Shown in pieces: positions 12,839 through 22,609 of a stretch of 64,000 bases of DNA. Position 1 is the stretch's first letter; each line of letters begins with the position of its first letter. The notes under the pieces are model-generated. The model saw only the letters and a list, made by a program, of their open reading frames with translations, made no database searches and was not told where the DNA came from. The position numbers and the translations under genes were made by a program. Origin of the DNA: Choristoneura fumiferana (taxonomy: Eukaryota > Arthropoda > Insecta > Lepidoptera > Tortricidae); contig NC_133481.1 of assembly GCF_025370935.1 (NCBI RefSeq), positions 10,180,610 through 10,244,609 of the forward strand, in the 5' to 3' direction.

Positions 12839-13084
12839 TATTTCTCACTTTTTAGTGATTTGTAGCCAAAGTAGCTACATCACAGAACGATTTCATTAAG
12901 CCCAAATACGGCTTAGTTAAGTTGTTTTATAACAGAGTTTTGTTGCCTACCTTCCGGCTTCGGAAGAGTCGTTAACTTAAAGCTTCTTCTTCGGACTAAT
13001 CGCTTATCTAGGTATATGAATCATGATCATTTATAGACGCGCGAGCATTACTTAGCTTTGACGAGTTCTATGTGCCATCTACGT

Positions 13085-13310
13085 TCTTCCTCATGAGGTC
13101 CAATTCACAAAAATTACCAAAAATGCCAAAATCACCATAGGTGTGCATAAAATTTGAGGTTTGCCCTTGATTTCTCTAGGATCCCATCATCAGATCTTGA
13201 CTTGGTAACAATGGGACTACCTCAGAAGAGTACTCTTTCGAATACTTAAAAAAAGAATTTTGAAAATCGGTCCACACTTGACTAAGTAATCGGCTCCTTT
13301 TTTGAAGTTT
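13085..13310. repeat. Probable dispersed repeat fragment
   Basis: The text 'ctaggatcccatcatcag', 'caatgggactacctcag' and 'ttttgaaaatcggtccac' resembles a repeat I have seen scattered in lepidopteran introns. There is no second copy in this window, so the call rests on recognition only. Confidence 0.35.
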
Positions 13311-13566
13311 AAAGAGGAAAACATCGTAATTTAATTAAGCATAGTCGATACAATATTCTCAGTCATCTGTGTACCCGTCTAATTACATATCTAATTGATT
13401 CTTTATTGGAATGGAATGAAATCATTTAATTCCAGAATTAAATCCATAGCTGCAAATTTCGGTAAAATCATTTTTAATTTTTGAACATGATTACGATTAC
13501 ATGAGTAACACATAAAAATGGTAAGTAACAACTGTACGTGTTTTGTTTTAACTGTTGACATAATAT

Positions 13567-13773
13567 AGGCAAGAAACTTTTGTCCGCGGCTTTGCTCACG
13601 TTTAAGTCTGATTATCGTCTTTTTTCTGTTGAAGAAATATTTACTAATGAAAAAGCGCGTTTTTAAATGCACCCAGCAACAATTTATCGAAACTTGGTAA
13701 TGAAAGTTTAACACTTACCTACATTTACCATGCATTTATTGGGATAAAAAGTAGCCTATGTATGTGTTAAGTT
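13567..13773 (-). mobile_element. Degraded Helitron-like repeat
   Basis: The 'cttttgtccgcggctttgc' end motif stands at the left. 'gggataaaaagtagccta' stands near the right edge, in the spacing seen in other copies. The interior is strongly diverged. A (CA)n run lies at the right edge. Confidence 0.45.
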
Positions 13774-13790
13774 ACACACACACACACACA
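13774..13790. repeat. (CA)8 microsatellite
   Basis: A perfect short dinucleotide run at the edge of a decayed Helitron-like copy. Confidence 0.9.
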
Positions 13791-13910
13791 ATATTGTCAA
13801 GTGGGTTATCATCGCATAATATTGCATGTAGAAAAATTACTAAGAATCCTAATTAATCCGCGCATTCGAAGTCTTCTGAGCGTGTCTTAGTTGTCAGTAG
13901 CAATGGTTCC

Positions 13911-14200
13911 CTAGAAATAACAGGCCAGGTCTTTGAGACTGAATAATCTGCATCCAGTGATCTGTGGGACAGGTCTGCATATCCTGATCGTTATCGCGGC
14001 ACAATAGGCGATTAGGACGCGATAGTCGATGGTATCTGCCAGAGGCCGTGTAGGCTCCTCACTAAGCAAACGGCGTAAGGCATGAGGTTTATGAGGCAAT
14101 CGAGCAACGGGATTCCGCCAATAGAAGGATTCAAAGAATCATACCGAATAGAAGAGACCCTTTCAAGTAATTCTTTATGGAGGGCTTTGTCAATGAACAT
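13911..14200 (-). other. Unrecognised open stretch, possibly a gene fragment
   Basis: Two overlapping minus-strand frames (14200-14012 and 14099-13911) are open for about 60 codons each. Their composition is more protein-like than the surroundings: one contains LLERVSSIRYDSLN, the other LLSEEPTRPLADTI. No family was recognised. There are no clear splice sites, and the two frames would need a frameshift to join. It may be a decayed mobile-element gene or chance. Confidence 0.2.
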
Positions 14201-14399
14201 GCAGAGTTACCTTGACCACAAATATTTTTTTCACTTCTCATGCTCGTAAAGTTCGTGTTTATGCTGTATCTAGGTGTCATAAAATGACTTTTTATGCTCT
14301 AGTGCATAAAATAAATTCTTCGTCTAACACTAACTTAAGACCAAGCTAATTAGGTGACAACAGCCACAAACAAAAAAGTTTCTATAACATATTTTTTAA

Positions 14400-14672
14400 A
14401 ATAATTCAAATCAATCAAAATAAATCAGTAAAATAAAAAAAATAGATTTATTATATTTATGCATAAAAATAAAAGGTACATAGAAAGTGAATTATTGTTT
14501 CCACTATTGCTATTTGATTTCCTCGCAATCTAAGTGAAAAGCAGAGTGTAAAACTCGAGCATTACACCCATTTTACCCTCGGCGTACTGGCTCGGGTGGC
14601 TATATAAACGTCTTGGGTAAAACGGCTCGTTTTATGCTCTCGTTGTACAATCTACTATTGTAGTATCTACTC
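14400..14672 (+). repeat. Dispersed repeat family E, copy 1
   Basis: Shares with the copy at 48.7 kb the blocks 'aatcaatcaaaataaatca', 'attgtttccact', 'gtgaaaagcagagtgtaaa', 'ctcgggtggct' and 'cgttttatgctct'. The two ends of the core, 'gtgtaaaactcgagcatta' and 'cgttttatgctctcgttgtac', are roughly complementary, so it can fold back. It is non-coding and its class is unknown. Confidence 0.65.
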
Positions 14673-14769
14673 AAATTATAACGATGTTATTAATTCCGGT
14701 ACACTATAAGAAGTTGATTAAGTGACTTCCGTAGTCAAAGTGTTTGCGTCGAGATCCTATTACTAAGCC

Positions 14770-15000
14770 TATACTTTCTGTCCGTCTGTCTGTCACACGG
14801 CAGTATGTATTGAATCGTAATATTTATACTAGAAAGTTTCTGCGTTTCAATATATTATGGCTGCTATAACAACTCATAAAAGTAAAACTAATATACTTCA
14901 TGTTTATATACCTGTATGACTGTTTGTTTCTCAATAAAAAAATATCGTTATATAAGTTTAGGGGATCTCCATACAACAAAGTTTTTGTTTCCTTTTTTTG
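14770..15000. repeat. Probable dispersed repeat fragment
   Basis: 'ctgtccgtctgtctgtca', 'gctataacaactcataaa' and 'taggggatctccataca' occur in the order I associate with a common lepidopteran repeat whose other end carries the 'ggttccgta' motif. It is diverged and no coding sequence is visible. Confidence 0.4.
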
Positions 15001-15495
15001 GGTCCGAATGTGAAGATTTTTTTGTGTAGGAGTTGCACTTGGCTGGCTTGGCTTTATTTTGCTTGTCAGTATTTATTCTCTTAATACCTATGCATCCAAT
15101 ATCGTAAAAGCTATTAGTTCTGTAATTTTTAACCTATTAATACTTGTTTCTTGGAGTAAATTTCTAGTGTATTTATTGATAGATAGTATCGTTTGCACCA
15201 CGCACCAAAAGCTTGACTTACCAGTCTCTTGCTGCAAGCTAAAAATCTCTCATTGTTCAGACAAATTGCTTACAATATATATGCGATGCGCTCGTTGTAA
15301 ATTATTGCTACTATTGAGCCTGCATAGAGCTTGACCTGCAAGTTCCAAGGAAAGCATGGGCGTGAGTTGGGTAGCTACAAGAGATTGCTATTATCTTAGT
15401 ATTGTCTGATTACGGAATAGTAAAAAGGGATGATGAAAATGCATATCAATTTTGTCACATGGCTTTTTAGCTATATTATATGGTCACTGCTTTAA

Positions 15496-15696
15496 CCCTT
15501 AATAAGGAAGAGGCGTTTTACGACCACATGCATTGATTTGGAAATTCAACCTTATTGTTTTAGTAATAAGTCACAATATTCAGTGTAATTATTGAAAAGA
15601 CTACTAGCCTTAAAAAAATCTTTTGCCAGGTATGTATTCGATAGCTGCTTTTGATTCTGTGGTAGTATGCTCCAATAAATGGGGCCTTATTAAGGG
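15496..15696. mobile_element. piggyBac-type MITE with TTAA duplications
   Basis: The element begins CCCTTAATAAGG and ends CCTTATTAAGGG, a perfect 12-bp terminal inverted repeat. TTAA flanks it on both sides (15492-15495 and 15697-15700). CCC...GGG ends plus a TTAA target duplication are the signature of the piggyBac superfamily. At 201 bp it cannot encode a transposase, so it depends on one elsewhere. Confidence 0.8.
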
Positions 15697-15709
15697 TTAA
15701 AAAAAACTA

Positions 15710-18155
15710 CCTCAAAATCGATATTTTTTCTGAGTAAACTTTATGAACAATATTTTAAGATTTTTGTTGACGTATTGATCACAAATAAGAGATTTTTTCT
15801 AAGTAGAGAAGATATGTAACAGGAGATTATATCTTCAGTTTTAGTTGTTTATCAATCCAAGTGTTTTTTTTTTACTAACCAAGGTTAGAAAGATATAATA
15901 ATTATTTGAATTTATAAGTAATTTGCACCCGCGTTTTTACCCGTTGCAGAACTCCTATCCCATGGGAATTTTGCAAAATTTGTCCAATATTACCGGACTA
16001 ATTCCTAAACAGAGCCTCCATGTAAGCTTTCCAAGCCAAGCCATGAGTTTTGCTGGACGTTAATCAATCAGTAAGTCAGCCACTCTGGGAATCAGGCAAA
16101 GGTCTTCAAACCTTATCTGTGACTTGTTCCACATTTTACAATACAATACAGTACAAACACACACACAGGTTTTACAGGTTGTTTCTAGTCGAATACTTTC
16201 TTGGCGGGCTCTGGAATTAAACTACACATAATAAATAAGTGAGCGGATTGGTTGGAGAACAACACAGCTTCTCACCATGTATTATGCAACAGCTTTACTG
16301 AAAGGGCGCACTTGCTATAATAACGCTGAATTTTTTGTCTTTGACTGTGGTTTTTTTAATCGCTTAGTATAATTATAATTATAATGCCTTGGTAGTAATA
16401 AAACGTTGTTGAAAGTTCTTGACTAGGCTTTGCCGAATTTTAATAAGTTTCCTACTCGGGTTACATAAATGGTAAAGTAAATATTTCTCGCATTATTTTT
16501 ATATTAATTTCAGTGTTTTTTTTTATTTAACAAATAATCACTAAAATAAATTTTACTAAGCGATAATTAATAGCACATTTTATTACTATAGAGCCTATGA
16601 TGGGTAAAGTTGCTCACAGAAAGTAAGTACCTAAATATGTCACGTTCTGTGGCAATGGATTTGTGTGAAGCTCAGTCACTCAGTTACAACATAATACATT
16701 AAATATTTGAAAATTCAACAGTTATCAAATTAAGTTAACTATCTTCACGTAGGAATCCTGGGAAACAGTTACGTTCCACTTTAACATTTCACGGGGCCCA
16801 ATTGCGTCCCGGTGCAGCTAATCTCAGCGTGGCCCGCGGGCATGCGCCAGCTACGCCACAGAGGTTGTAGTTTTAGAAGTATATTGCTGTGCGCGATGGT
16901 TTAGATGGTTAGGCTAAAACGTGAAAATAAAACACAAGTTTAACATAATTTTACGTTTGGATTATTTGACAAATCCAGACAGCAACAAAAGCCCCTTTTA
17001 TATCAAAAATGGTTTTAGGTTAGGTTCCATAATCAACTAGGAACTCTTATAGTTTCGCCATGTCTGTCTAAGCTCAGAGACTGTTAGTACTAGAAAGATG
17101 TTATTTAGCATGATTATACATATCAGTCACGCCGACAGTGATAGAATAATAAACACTAAAAAATTTTTTTTTTATAGTTGCTCCCATAGACGTAATGTGG
17201 GGGTGATTTCCCTCCCCCGTCCCCTCCCCTCTCTAAAATCTTAACTGTTGGGTGGAAAAATTTGAAAAAATTCAGGTATGGTAGGAAACATATCAAATTT
17301 ACAAGGAAAAGAATAACGTCTAGGATTGCTTGAGAATTATTAGTAGTTTAAAAGTAAATAGCAGCTTATGGTATAAAATATACCTTAACTTAAAAGATTC
17401 CGCACACTATACGAAATCCTTAGACCCTCAATTCTAAAGACATCATTAAGACAGACGCTAACCAGCTCGGTTACTTGTGACTTACTGTTTTGTAGCAGTA
17501 TAATTAATGAGATTTGGATGATTTTATATTTTTAGTTACTCTGCCTTTGAAATGACGCTTAATACAACTAAAGTTTTTTGCGATTACTTTTGTACTAAAA
17601 GTTGCCTTGTTACCTTCAATTATCCACCAAAAAAATTTAATACCTACCGCTTACCGCATTTTTGTTTAATTTTTAATTATTTAAAACGAATAGATCTTGC
17701 GTAACTTCAATTTATTAATTTTATTACGCATTGCGCGTTTATGTTGCTAAGTGAAGCCGCTGCTTTTTCATTCGCTGTGGCTCTTTTTAGGTATTAATAT
17801 CTAGTGGTTTACTGAATGGAGCTCTGCACTCCACGGGGGCTGAGAACGAAGAAAAAAATCATAAGTATTTTTTTATACGTAAAATGGGTAGGAAACGTTT
17901 CAAGCGGGTTAGTTTATTGTAAATGATCACCACTGCACTTAGATACACGCAATACTAAAATCATCAGAGAAGCATTGATAACGTTTGGATAGATTGAATT
18001 GTCTCTGGCAGATGCGTGGTGTCAGACAGCTTACGTCTTTCTGAAATCGTGTGCGTCCTGTTGTCCTGTTTTGTAAATATTAGGCAATCCAGTGGGAATA
18101 GGACAGCATGGGCGCCTTTCAAGTGGTATCTAGTGTTAGTATTTCTTTTATTAAT
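15710..18155. other. No gene; one probable repeat fragment
   Basis: Around 17165-17290 the text 'ttgctcccatagacgtaa' next to 'gtgggggtgatttccctcc' looks like a dispersed repeat. A short GC-rich patch lies at 16790-16860. No supported exon was found. The open frame at 18016-18249 runs into the Helitron-like element and is not a gene. Confidence 0.35.
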
Positions 18156-18157
18156 AA

Positions 18158-18815
18158 CTAGCCGTTACCCGCGACTCCGTCCGCGCAGGCGCGGCACGGC
18201 ATACCATCCTTTTCTCGAAGCAAATCAGGCCATTTTCGACCCGCTATAACTTCGTTGTAGATAAAACTAGAAGCCTGAATTATAAGTTACAATTTTCATG
18301 GATAAAAACTATCCTTTGTCCTTCCCCAGGACTCAAACTATTTGTACGCCGAATTTCATCTTAGGGGGCGTTCAATTAATACGTAACGCAATTTTTGGAG
18401 ATTTTTGACCCCCCTCCCTCCTCCTCCCCAATGTAACACGGCGTAACATTTTTCTGTACCCCTAAAGGTTACGTAACACCAAAATGACCATTTCAATTTT
18501 TTAGCTTTTCTTTAGCCGTTTTCCGAATTAAGTTGTCATTTTTTGGCATAGTCACACTGGCAACTCAGCATGAGAGCATTTATAAGGCCAAGAACAACTC
18601 ATGGTGCGAATTTCTCACTTTTGAGGACAATATAGTATGTACTTGTTACAAGAACACTGTGACGTAACGCATTGTTTGAACCCCCCTCCAGCCCCTGTAA
18701 CGCATCGTAAAGTTTTACAAGACCCCAAAATTGCGTTACGAAATACTTGAACGCTCCCTAAATCAGTTTATTGGTTTAGACGTGATGAAGTAACAAACTA
18801 ACAGCCATACAATCT
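18158..18815 (-). mobile_element. Helitron-like element split by a nested insertion
   Basis: The CTAG terminus is at 18158-18161, followed by 'ccgttacccgcgactcc', a hairpin-prone end. The body 'ggataaaaactatcc' and 'gaatttcatctta' stops at 18363. It resumes at 18759 with 'taaatcagtttattggttt' and 'gacgtgatgaagtaacaaac'. CTAG ends with a subterminal GC hairpin and no target duplication are Helitron-like. No helicase gene is present, so this copy is non-autonomous. Confidence 0.65.
18364..18758. mobile_element. TIR element nested in the Helitron-like copy
   Basis: The left end GGGGGCGTTCAATTAAT and the right end, whose complement reads GGGAGCGTTCAAGTAT, share a further matching 'cgtaacgcaatttt' block. 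Together they form an imperfect inverted repeat of about 35 bp. TA flanks the element at 18362-18363 and 18759-18760, matching a TA target. At 395 bp it has no coding frame. Confidence 0.75.
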
Positions 18816-19139
18816 TTCTTCTGTGGGATTTCCTGTCATATCATGCATCCTCGCCAGAACACAACTATCGAAGTACCGCAGCTAATAGTTGCTGAAACTT
18901 GGTTCAAAGATCCAATATCAGTTCAATAATATCAAATTTCCAAATTGAATATAATTGAAAATGCGGCTAAAAGCTTCCATATTTCATGATATTGGCCATG
19001 GCCACACATTACGGCAGTCCATTTGGTTGTTGCCCAACGAGTTGTGAAACCACTGATAGTACATATTTGGTTGATCACTTCAATTCCCATTTATTTTGTT
19101 TATTTGTTTGTCTTCTCCTGCCTCTCAACAAACATCTCA

Positions 19140-19330
19140 TGCAGAGAGTCGTGGGTTCGAGCCTGGCCTAGCATTTTTGATTTTTTTGGGAATCATATGC
19201 GAAACTACCTACTTAAGTTTGAAATTTTACAATGAGCTTTTCGATGAAAAAAAAACTTCGTGAGAAAATTCATATACGCCGTCGAAGCAATTCTATGGCG
19301 TGTGTAAATTTCGTGTATACGAGAAAAAAA
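19140..19330 (+). repeat. Degenerate tRNA-derived SINE
   Basis: Starts at a box-B-like 'cgtgggttcgagcctgg' and continues with decayed versions of the SINE body: 'tttgaaattttacaatgag', 'gatgaaaaaaaaacttcgtg' and 'gtcgaagcaattctatgg'. Box A is not recognisable. It is far more diverged than the copy at 11.6 kb. Confidence 0.5.
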
Positions 19331-20276
19331 AACTCAAAATGCATATGAAAAAAGTTTTGAAAATACGTTTGCTACGCCCGAAAATTGAACCGGTTAAAAT
19401 ACCTACAAAAATAACACCACATTATACTTTTATGCCATCAATCGATAGGGTTAATTAAGGATCAAATCCGTTTAACAAACGTGATAAATTAAGTGTAAGG
19501 GAAACCATTAAATTTAAATAACAAATTAAAAAAAAACGTGAAGTTCAAAAAAATAACATTTGGTTAAAAATAAAGGAACATTTCCTGTGAGTAAATTTTC
19601 ATTTTCAGTATTTAGAGTTACTTTCCTTCCTTGCAGGCTCCATCGAAATTGTATCCATTATACTTAATATGCTGAAAACAATGATGAAGTAACTGTTATA
19701 AAAATATTTATAATGAGTTTTACTTGTCAACTACGAGTAAGTAATAGTACGAGTAGTGAGCGTCCCCGTGTGAAAGAACACGTTAACATAAGCAACTGGT
19801 TGTTTATGTGGCGCTTAGAGGATACCGAGTCTTTTATCTATTTAATCTTGTAGTAAACTAAGAAAATGGCACGGACCTGAGGACGTGTTTACGATACATT
19901 TTACGTCTCCACTCCAGTTTATTTAGTGGTGACCCCCTTTGTTTCAAGATTAAAATAGTCAACCGTCCTAGTTTATTGCTTTCGGTAGTTCTGAGAAAAT
20001 AAAATTGAAAGAAAAGTGATAATATTAAGACGTCATCAACATAATTACATCAGTCGAAAGACTGACTATTGATTGAGCATAGACCTTCCCTATATAAGGA
20101 AGTCTGTAACGACCAGTTACACAATAGTCGGGTTCTCCCTGAGTGAGCCTCGGTGCGATTTTGAGCCCTGTGTCGTACGAAATTGACAAGGCGGCTCGCT
20201 CCGTGGGAACTGTGTCCAATGGCATCCCGTAATCTATACCATACACCTATCTGTCGTCATTTCTGAATAGGCACTT

Positions 20277-20535
20277 AATTTTGTTGGAGGCCTACCGACA
20301 GCTCGTCTCCCGGTCCGCGGACGCCATTCCAGAACCTTCTGACCCCATCGGCCATCAGTCCTGCGAGCAATGTGCCCCGCCCAAGAACAAGATGGAGCGA
20401 CGACTTGGTTAAGATCGCGGGATCGCGGTGGATGCGGAAAGCACAAGACCGGTCTGAGTGGAGAGCCTTGGGGGAAGCCTATGTCCAGCAGTGGACGTCT
20501 TTCGGCTGACATGATGATGATGATGACTTAATTTT
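20277..20535 (+). mobile_element. LINE 3' end with 5' inversion, copy 1
   Basis: The plus strand from about 20391 reads WSDDLVKIAGSRW through GEAYVQQWTSFG and a stop, then (ATG)n: the usual lepidopteran LINE C-terminus and tail. The preceding coding block, WAGHIARRTDGRWG through GRRAVGRPPT, lies on the opposite strand at 20282-20385. The two halves meet at about 20386-20390. This head-inverted layout is the known product of twin priming during target-primed reverse transcription. The clade is probably RTE-like. Confidence 0.75.
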
Positions 20536-20540
20536 GAAAT

Positions 20541-20705
20541 CTTCTCTTCTTAGTCGCTGGACTCTTGACGGCGTCGTTGTAGTCGTCATGTCAGGTCTGG
20601 TCACAACAAGCCGTCTCCACTCGTCCCTCATGCCCACCTTTTACTTTGAATCTTATCCTGCACCACTGCAATATGTGACCGAAGAAAACTAGAATGCGGC
20701 CCTTG
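20541..20705 (-). mobile_element. Retroelement fragment, copy 1
   Basis: The block 'tctggtcacaacaagcc', 'tccactcgtccctcatgcc' and 'aatatgtgaccgaagaaa' reads on the minus strand as VGMRDEWRRLV in one frame, a sequence type I associate with LINE polyproteins. It follows the (ATG)n tail closely and is also present in unit 2 at 21545-21725. Confidence 0.45.
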
Positions 20706-21284
20706 AAAATAAAGGAAAAGCCTCTATCCGAGACTATTACAATTATATAGGAATATCTAACTTCATCTCGCTAAAACAAAACATACGGTAATTTTTTACA
20801 CTTCAATTTCAGCGACTACCTACCTTTAAATAAATGTTTTCCCATGCTTATACTTGCAACGCTAATATTAACATACAGGTACGTAAAGTTGTCACAGAGA
20901 CGAGTATTTGAATATACTTGCACTACTACGTTTTGGTTGTTTAGCTTTGATAGTAAACTGACTTGTTTACGTTTTACGGTTTATTTAGTGGTGATTTGTT
21001 TAAGATTAAAATAGTCAAAGTTTAAGCTTTCGGTAGTTCGATAATATTAAGACGTCATCAACATAATTACATCAGTCGAAAGACTGACTATTGATTGAGC
21101 ATAGACCTTCCCTATATAAGGAAGTCTGTAACGACCAGTTACACAATAGTCGGGTTCCCCCTGAGTAAGCCTCGGTGCGATTTTGAGTCGTACAAAATTG
21201 ACAAGGCGGCTCGGGGAACTGTGTCCAATGGCATCCCGTATCTATACCATACACCTATCTGTCGTCATTTCTGAATAGGCACTT

Positions 21285-21540
21285 AATTTTGTTGGAGGCC
21301 TACCGACAGCTCGTCTCCCGGTCCGCGGACGCCATTCGAGAACCTTCTGACCCCATCGGCCATCAGTCCTGCGAGCAATGTGCCCCGCCCAAGAACAAGA
21401 TGGAGCGACGACTTGGTTAAGATCGCGGGATCGCGGTGGATGCGGAAAGCACAAGACCGGTCTGAGTGGAGAGCCTTGGGGGAGGCCTATGTCCAGCAGT
21501 GGACGTCTTTCGGCTGACATGATGATGATGATGACTTAAT
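21285..21540 (+). mobile_element. LINE 3' end with 5' inversion, copy 2
   Basis: Same inverted structure and same junction as the copy at 20.3 kb, with only a few substitutions (for example 'cattcgag' for 'cattccag'). It arose by duplication of the host DNA, not by a second retrotransposition, because the flanks are duplicated too. Confidence 0.8.
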
Positions 21541-21544
21541 TTTG

Positions 21545-21725
21545 AAATCTTCTCTTCTTAGTCGCTGGACTCTTGACGGAGTCATTGTAGTCGTCATGTC
21601 TGGTCTGGTCACAACAAGCCGTCTCCACTCGTCCCTCATGCCCACCTTTTACCTTCAATCTTGCCCTGCAATACAAGATGATCGATGGACTCATCGTTCC
21701 ACTGCAATATGTGACTGAAGAAAAC
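21545..21725 (-). mobile_element. Retroelement fragment, copy 2
   Basis: Equivalent of 20541-20705. This copy retains 'caatacaagatgatcgatgg', which is missing from unit 1. Unit 1 therefore suffered a small deletion after duplication. Confidence 0.45.
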
Positions 21726-22144
21726 TAGAATGCGGCCCTTGAAAATAAAGGAAAGCCTCTATCCGAGACTATTACAATTATATAGGAATACCTAACTTCA
21801 ACCCGCTAAAACAAAACACACGACAATTTTTTACACTTCAATTTCAGCGACTACCTACCTTTAAATAAATGTTTTCCCATGCTTATACTTGCAACGCAAA
21901 TATTAACATACAGGTACGTAAAGTTGTCACAGAGACGAGTATTTGAATAAATTACTTGCACTACCGAGCACATCTCGAATAGCATGTTAACTGCAAGCAG
22001 AGGTGCTTTCCACACGGCACTGGCTCAGTCTTGGATTGGACAGCTTTACGTCTAATTTGTTAAGATTTAAGAACATTCAGAAAATGAGTTTTAGCTAGTA
22101 TTGCATTGCAAACTGTATTAGATGGGTTCGCAGAACTAAGGAAT

Positions 22145-22604
22145 AAAAAACCGGCCAAGTGCGAGTCGGACTCGCGCACCGAGGGTTCCGTACAAATTGT
22201 TAAAATATTTTTATTACAATTTTTTTTTATTCGACTGGTTGACAAACGAGCAAGTGGTGATGTAACAAAAAAATTACGCTTTTCGCTATTTTTCCTTTAT
22301 CTGTGCTAAAAGAAGTTGCTTCGTACCAAATTTCAAGATTCTGAGTTCACGGGAAGTACCCTGTAGGTTTTGATTCCCTTGCGAGTGTCGAAAATTTGCA
22401 GCATAAACGGCTGTATCTTTTGATTGCGTTGGCTTATAAGTTTGATTTGTTCATAGCTCTAAGGGACAGTAGACCTGAGTATTTGATATGAATTTCAGCT
22501 TGATACCTCTACGGATTCCTGCGAAAAAGGGTCTTGACAGACAGACAAAAAGTGATCCTATAAGGGTTCCGTTTTTTGCTTTTGAGGTACGGAACCCTAA
22601 AAAT
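22145..22604 (+). repeat. GGCCAAGTG repeat, nearly full length
   Basis: Begins 'aaaaaaccggccaagtgcg' and 'agtcggactcgcgc', and ends 'ggttccgttttttgc...gtacggaaccctaaaaa'. An 11-bp perfect inverted repeat, gggttccgtac, occurs near each end (22183-22193 and 22587-22597). The interior has 'gacagacagacaaaaagtg' and 'atcctataagggttcc'. It is one of the most abundant lepidopteran repeats I recall; its transposon class is not clear to me. A 'attcgactggttgacaaac' stretch near 22228 looks like a foreign insertion. Confidence 0.7.
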
Positions 22605-22609
22605 ATGTT

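Larger units (their letters stand above)
19885..20935 (+). repeat. Tandem duplication, unit 1 (~1.03 kb)
   Basis: This unit is repeated almost base for base at 20960-21965. Unit 1 keeps about 17 bp near 20165-20215 that unit 2 lacks, while unit 2 has about 32 extra bases near 21670-21700. Both units contain the same inverted LINE end and the same second retroelement fragment. Confidence 0.85.
20960..21965 (+). repeat. Tandem duplication, unit 2
   Basis: Direct repeat of 19885-20935. The offset is about 1,005-1,035 bp, shifting at the small indels. The units diverge again at 'gagtatttgaata', just before 21965. Few substitutions separate the LINE portions, so the duplication is much younger than most repeats here. 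Confidence 0.85.

Noticed and set aside
20234..21520. Two 92-codon minus-strand frames with a conserved WAGHIARRTDGRWG block
   Set aside because: The start of each comes from the antisense of the LINE tail and the rest from the inverted LINE segment. They are copies of one mobile-element fragment, not a host gene family.
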